Source: Timonella corticicola
GTDB lineage: Bacteria; Actinomycetota; Actinomycetes; Actinomycetales; Cellulomonadaceae
Assembly (NCBI RefSeq): GCF_042683685.1
Contig: NZ_JBHUOP010000002.1
Coordinates: forward strand, 186,001 to 250,000
Reading direction: 5' to 3'
Length of the DNA stretch: 64,000 nucleotides
Below the pieces are notes generated by a model. The model saw nothing but the letters and a program-made list of their open reading frames with translations. It searched no databases and was not told where the DNA came from. The position numbers were made by a program, and so were the translations under genes. This document shows positions 60,543-64,000 of this stretch, in pieces (the stretch's first letter is position 1; every line of letters starts with the position of its first letter).

Positions 60543-61305
60543 TAACGACATACAGGATTTCTCTCGCCGCGAGCGTCTGTTGGACGCCCGGTCCGCTTTC
60601 GCGAACCGTGCTGCGGCTGGCATAGCCGCTTCACGACGAGGCGGTGAGAAGGCTACATCCGATGCGGGTGTTTTGGTGATTGGGTTGGGCCGCTTTGGGG
60701 CTGCCATTGCCTTGACGCTCGACCGGCTGGGGCAGGATGTCTTGGCTGTTGAGAAGAATCCAACGCTTGTGGCCCACTTCTCGGATCGGCTGCCTATCGT
60801 TGAGGCTGACGCGACGAATCCTGATGCACTGGAGCAACTTGGGGTCCGGGACTTCTCCGTTGCCGTTGTGGGTGTTGGCACAGCCCTTGAGTCCTCCGTA
60901 CTCGTGACCGGCAACCTGGTCGATGTGGGCACCCCTCAGATCTGGGCGAAGGCCATCTCCGCCGAGCACGGGCGTATCCTTCAGCGTATCGGCGCGCACC
61001 ACGTGGTGTTCCCCGAGTTTGACGCCGGCTCCCGCGTTGCGCACCTGGTGTCGGGCAAGTTGATGGACTACATCGAGGTTGAGGACGGTTTCACGATCGT
61101 GAAGATGCGTCCGCCCCGAGAGACTCAGGGTTTCACGATTGCCCAGTCTCGCGTACGCGAGAAATATGGCGTGACGATCATCGGTGTGAAGTCCCCGGGC
61201 ATGGACTTTGTCTATGCAGATCCCGAGACTCGTATCTCGGCGAACGATCTGATTATCGTGTCGGGCCACTCGGAGTTGCTCGAGCGTTTCGCGGCACGCC
61301 CGTAG
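60535..61305 (+). CDS. Regulatory subunit KtrA/TrkA (256 aa)
   Basis: After a ~45-residue basic N-terminal extension comes the RCK-N Rossmann domain (VLVIGLGRFGAAIALTLDRL, then Asp/Glu-containing VEADATNP and VVGVGTALESSVLVT) that binds ATP/ADP or NAD(H), and an RCK-C domain (from ~175). It forms an octameric gating ring under the KtrB dimer. The N-terminal extension is longer than in Bacillus KtrA. It is translationally coupled to the channel gene. Confidence 0.93.
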   Translation: MASNDIQDFSRRERLLDARSAFANRAAAGIAASRRGGEKATSDAGVLVIGLGRFGAAIALTLDRLGQDVLAVEKNPTLVAHFSDRLPIVEADATNPDALEQLGVRDFSVAVVGVGTALESSVLVTGNLVDVGTPQIWAKAISAEHGRILQRIGAHHVVFPEFDAGSRVAHLVSGKLMDYIEVEDGFTIVKMRPPRETQGFTIAQSRVREKYGVTIIGVKSPGMDFVYADPETRISANDLIIVSGHSELLERFAARP

Positions 61306-61416
61306 GGTCGGTCAGGCCCCGACGAAGTCGTGGAACTGGACGATCCGCAGGAGAAGAAGCGGCACGCAACACAGCCGCACGTCCGTAGTGGGGTCCGCTC
61401 CAGTCCTCCTTCCCGA

Positions 61417-61573
61417 TCGATGGGTTGAAATTGGTCCGGGTGCGCAATTTTTGTATGCGCACCCGGACCAATTTCAGCCCATCGACTGTAGGGACACGAA
61501 GATGACAGACCACACCCTGGCCAAAACGCTGGGTGGTGCAGCGACACGAGAACCAGCCGAGTCATCGCGGATC
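61417..61573 (+). repeat. ~155-bp element with palindrome, copy 2
   Basis: Same palindrome as copy 1 (arms 61418-61446 and 61458-61486, one T-for-C change in the left arm; loop ATTTTTGTA). The shared flank GACTGTAGGGACACGAAGA... and GAACCAGCCGA follows. The two copies bracket the ktr genes in direct orientation, 2524 bases apart. Confidence 0.85.
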
Positions 61574-61614
61574 TAGTGAGTGCAGGGACCGTGAGTTGAA
61601 AGAAATACTGCCAA

Positions 61615-61626
61615 CTCGTCGCCAAT
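61615..61626 (-). repeat. ATTGGCGACGAG intergenic repeat, copy before element B copy 3
   Basis: Exact 12-mer on the minus strand, 23 bases from the end of the ~66-bp element. The same order and orientation as at 28163-28269 (27 bases apart). Confidence 0.8.
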
Positions 61627-61649
61627 CTGTGTTCCCACGTCCAAACCAA

Positions 61650-61713
61650 CATGGTGATTTTCCGGAGTCAACGCCTAAGAAAAAAGACCCTAATCCCGGG
61701 AAAACACCATACG
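61650..61713 (-). repeat. ~66-bp inverted-repeat element, copy 3 (inverted)
   Basis: Arms ATGGTGATTTTCCGG (61651-61665) and CCCGGGAAAACACCAT (61695-61710). On the minus strand the centre reads GGTCTTTTTCTTAGG, matching copy 1's T-rich centre. Confidence 0.85.
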
Positions 61714-61815
61714 GAATAACCTCGAACACCCGCGCCAGTGGAACCTGCCCGCTCACCCACTTGCACGTGAAGAGAAAACAATTGCGTGGGAGGCAGGCCT
61801 CCGCGCACAGACGGC

Positions 61816-61849
61816 AACGGGTGGTCCGCCTTTTGGCGGACCACCCGTT
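61816..61849. terminator. Terminator after the sugar ABC transporter genes
   Basis: 15-bp perfect stem (61816-61830 / 61835-61849, AACGGGTGGTCCGCC) with a TTTT/AAAA loop; only a short T-run follows on either strand. Confidence 0.78.
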
Positions 61850-61875
61850 TACTCCCACAGGGCGCTAACTACTGA

Positions 61876-63054
61876 TCAGCGGGTACCTGCGCGACGCTTG
61901 TTGTAGACGTCGAAGGCCACTGCGAGAAGCAGGATCAGACCCTTGACGATCTGCTGGTAAGACTGGTCAACACCGAGGATCGACATACCGTTCGACATGA
62001 CGGCCATGATCAGGCCACCGACCATGGCGCCAGCGACAGTACCGATACCACCGGTCACTGCCGCACCACCGATGAAGCAGGCAGCGATCGCATCGAGCTC
62101 GAACATGTTACCTGCGGCTGGCTGAGCCGAACCGGAACGGGACGAGAACACGACGCCGGCGATACCGGCCAGGAACGACATGTTCACGAAGATCATGAAG
62201 TTGACCTTCTTGACCTTCACACCGGACAACTGAGCCGCAGCGAGGTTTCCACCGATTGCGTACACGTGGCGACCGAACACGGTGCGCTTCGTGATGACCG
62301 CGTACAGCACGATCAGGGTTCCAAGGATGATCAGAACAATTGGCAGACCACGGTCGTTGGCGATCTTCCACGCGAACGCCATGATCACGATACCGACGAC
62401 AAGAATCTTCGCAATGAACAGCGGCATCGACTCGACGGTCTGGTGGTAGGCGAGGCGTCCCTGGCGTGCACGCCACTGCATCACCGCAAACGCCACAACT
62501 AGGGCAGCGAAAACGAACAGTGTAAATGCATCGTAGCCATCGCCACCGAACAGACCGTTCAAGAAGCCACCGGCGATCTTCTTATACGTCGGGTCGTTGA
62601 CTGAGGTCGAGGTGTTTGACAATACAACGAGGGTCGCACCACGGAAGATGAGCATTCCGGCGAGAGTCGTGATAAATGCCGGGATACCGACGAAAGCAAC
62701 CCAGAATCCGTGCCAAGCACCAATCAATGCACCAACAAGTAGAGCAACAAGAGCCGCTAGGTACCACGGAGCGTTGTAGTCAAACATCAGGGTCACGGAC
62801 ACAGCGCCCGTCAATGCGACCACTGATCCCACAGACAGGTCAATGTGCCCCGCGATAATCACGATGACCATACCAATCGCAAGGATCAGAATGTACGAGT
62901 ACTGCATTACAAGGTTGGTGAGGTTCTGCGGGTCGAGCAGAACACCGTTTGTGATGATTGAGAACAAAACGACAATGGCGACGAACGCGATGTAAATGCC
63001 GCTCTGTCTCAGGTTTCGCGTAACTAGGCTTACGAGCCCACTAGTTTCAGACAT
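61876..63054 (-). CDS. Sugar ABC permease, GguB/MmsB/XylH (CUT2) type (392 aa)
   Basis: CUT2-family permease (ribose/galactose/xylose/multiple-sugar type) with about 10-11 helices: LILAIGMVIVIIAGHIDLSV, GSVVALTG, IPAFITTLAGMLIFRG, KRTVFGRHVYAIGGNLAAAQ, LSGVKVKK, ELDAIAACFIGGAAVTGGIG. GAAGGA lies 9 bases before the ATG, within the end of the ATPase gene. The length near 390 matches GguB/XylH. Sugar specificity cannot be read from the sequence. Confidence 0.93.
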   Translation of the reverse strand: MSETSGLVSLVTRNLRQSGIYIAFVAIVVLFSIITNGVLLDPQNLTNLVMQYSYILILAIGMVIVIIAGHIDLSVGSVVALTGAVSVTLMFDYNAPWYLAALVALLVGALIGAWHGFWVAFVGIPAFITTLAGMLIFRGATLVVLSNTSTSVNDPTYKKIAGGFLNGLFGGDGYDAFTLFVFAALVVAFAVMQWRARQGRLAYHQTVESMPLFIAKILVVGIVIMAFAWKIANDRGLPIVLIILGTLIVLYAVITKRTVFGRHVYAIGGNLAAAQLSGVKVKKVNFMIFVNMSFLAGIAGVVFSSRSGSAQPAAGNMFELDAIAACFIGGAAVTGGIGTVAGAMVGGLIMAVMSNGMSILGVDQSYQQIVKGLILLLAVAFDVYNKRRAGTR

Positions 63055-63059
63055 CGTTG

Positions 63060-64000
63060 TCAGTCCTTCACCTTTGTCATGAGTTCCATCAGGTTTTCTT
63101 GGGTTGCATCCTTGCGGTCCACGCAGCCCGTGATATTCCCTGCAGACAGCGTGTAAATGCGATCGCAGATACCGAGGAGTTCGGGAAGTTCGGAAGAAAT
63201 CACCAGAACACCCTTACCCTGGTCTGCAAGCTGGTTGATGATCGTGTAGATCTCGTACTTTGCACCAACGTCGATACCACGGGTTGGTTCATCCAAAATC
63301 AGGACGTCTGGGTCCGTGTACATCCACTTCGCCAAGACAACCTTCTGTTGGTTACCACCGGAAAGCTTCCCTACCAGCGCGTGTACGTCTGGGGTCTTGG
63401 TACGAAGCTGCTTACGGTAGTCCTCCGCGACCTTCAATTCCTCGTTCTCGTTCACCATTCCAGCCTTGGAAAGCTTACCGAGTGCAGCAGAGGTCGTGTT
63501 GGTCTTGATGTCCTGGATCAGGTTGAGGCCGTAGTGCTTGCGGTCCTCGGACACGTACGCCAAACCGGCGTTAATGGCATCGGTCACGTTCTTGAGCGTG
63601 ACTTCCTTGCCCTTGACGCGGACCTCACCGCTGATCTTCGAACCGTAGGAACGGCCAAACACGGACATCGCGAGTTCTGTGCGTCCAGCGCCCATCAGGC
63701 CAGCGATACCAACAATCTCACCGGATCGAACATGCAATTCAGCGTTGTTCACAACGGTGCGGTCCTGTTGGGTTGGGTGGTGCACGTTCCAGTCCTTGAC
63801 CGCGAAGATCTCTTCACCGATCTTCGGTTCGTGGTCTGGATAGCGGTTGTCGAGCGAGCGACCCACCATTCCGCGAATAATGCGATCCTGAGTCAGATCG
63901 GGCCCGATCTCAAGGGTCTCGATGGTCTTACCGTCACGAATAATCGTGGTGGAGTCCGCGATCTCCTCAATCTCGTTGAGCTTGTGGGAGATCATGATGG
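63060..64000 (-). CDS. Sugar ABC ATPase, GguA/MmsA/XylG (CUT2) type, C-terminal part (5' end outside window)
   Basis: Open to the window edge; at least 313 C-terminal residues. It begins in the H-loop of the first ATPase half (MISHKLNEIEEIAD), then the linker (VGRSLDNRYPDHEPKIGEEI) and the second half with the degenerate Walker A GLMGAGRTE, signature LSGGNQQKVVLAKWM, Walker B VLILDEPTRGIDVGAKYEIY, and SSELPELLGICDR. The R-for-K change in the second P-loop is normal for the family. The substrate-binding protein gene should lie to the right. Confidence 0.93.
   Translation of the reverse strand, partial: IMISHKLNEIEEIADSTTIIRDGKTIETLEIGPDLTQDRIIRGMVGRSLDNRYPDHEPKIGEEIFAVKDWNVHHPTQQDRTVVNNAELHVRSGEIVGIAGLMGAGRTELAMSVFGRSYGSKISGEVRVKGKEVTLKNVTDAINAGLAYVSEDRKHYGLNLIQDIKTNTTSAALGKLSKAGMVNENEELKVAEDYRKQLRTKTPDVHALVGKLSGGNQQKVVLAKWMYTDPDVLILDEPTRGIDVGAKYEIYTIINQLADQGKGVLVISSELPELLGICDRIYTLSAGNITGCVDRKDATQENLMELMTKVKD

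Larger units (their letters stand above)
61306..61875. other. Repeat-rich gap after the potassium operon
   Basis: 570 bases without a gene. It holds palindrome element copy 2, an inverted ATTGGCGACGAG, the ~66-bp element copy 3 and a terminator for the sugar transporter genes. Confidence 0.8.

Noticed and set aside
1..64000. CRISPR array, tRNA or rRNA genes, intact insertion sequence
   Set aside because: No regularly spaced direct repeats, no cloverleaf with conserved T-arm, and no transposase motif were found on either strand.

Overview
The window looks like a chromosomal segment of a moderately GC-rich Actinomycetota. Lineage markers are two WhiB proteins, mycothiol S-conjugate amidase (Mca), HemQ beside a ferrochelatase carrying C-terminal cysteines, PdtaS, the 32-residue bS22/AURKAIP1-type protein, and DUF3499, DUF5719, DUF4307 and TIGR03089 proteins. 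Gene order follows two blocks known from mycobacteria: manB / DUF3499 / metallopeptidase-like / whiB2 / glycosyltransferase / LCP / purE / purK / gtrA, and cis-prenyltransferase / hemolysin III / mca / DUF4307 / greA. The cellobiose operon would fit Micrococcales (Cellulomonas/Jonesia-like), but that placement is a weak inference. The ends of the window cut two genes.

Layout. 1-5 kb: end of a wall-polymer locus (CDP-glycerol transferase-like, capsule-type glycosyltransferase) and a secreted CHAP hydrolase with a broken partial copy. 5-24 kb: the conserved envelope and purine block, interrupted by two toxin-antitoxin insertions (MntA-HepT, with hepT frameshifted, and HTH-PIN). 24-33 kb: GtrA, two two-component systems and an ABC exporter. 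33-38 kb: an orphan three-ATPase EccC/FtsK-like protein, a small membrane protein and WhiB1. 38-46 kb: paired CrcB fluoride channels and a complete CebR-CebEFG-BglC-like cello-oligosaccharide operon with visible LacI-family operators. 46-59 kb: PdtaS, HemQ-HemH, cis-prenyltransferase, hemolysin III, Mca, GreA, Rex, glutaredoxin, HAD phosphatase, bS22 and AcuC. 59-64 kb: a Ktr/Trk potassium system bracketed by a repeat, then a sugar ABC transporter running off the end.

Three things stand out beyond the genes. (1) A set of dispersed intergenic repeats: a 12-base core ATTGGCGACGAG, a ~66-bp inverted-repeat element in three copies, and a ~155-bp element with a 29-bp-arm palindrome in two copies, with the first two arranged the same way at two loci. 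(2) At least eleven genes have a TANNNT hexamer exactly 6-7 bases before the start codon and no Shine-Dalgarno, the pattern of leaderless mRNAs; this settles several start codons. (3) Very strong dyads flank the PIN/HTH module and several other gene junctions. No CRISPR array, tRNA, rRNA, intact transposase or prophage was seen.
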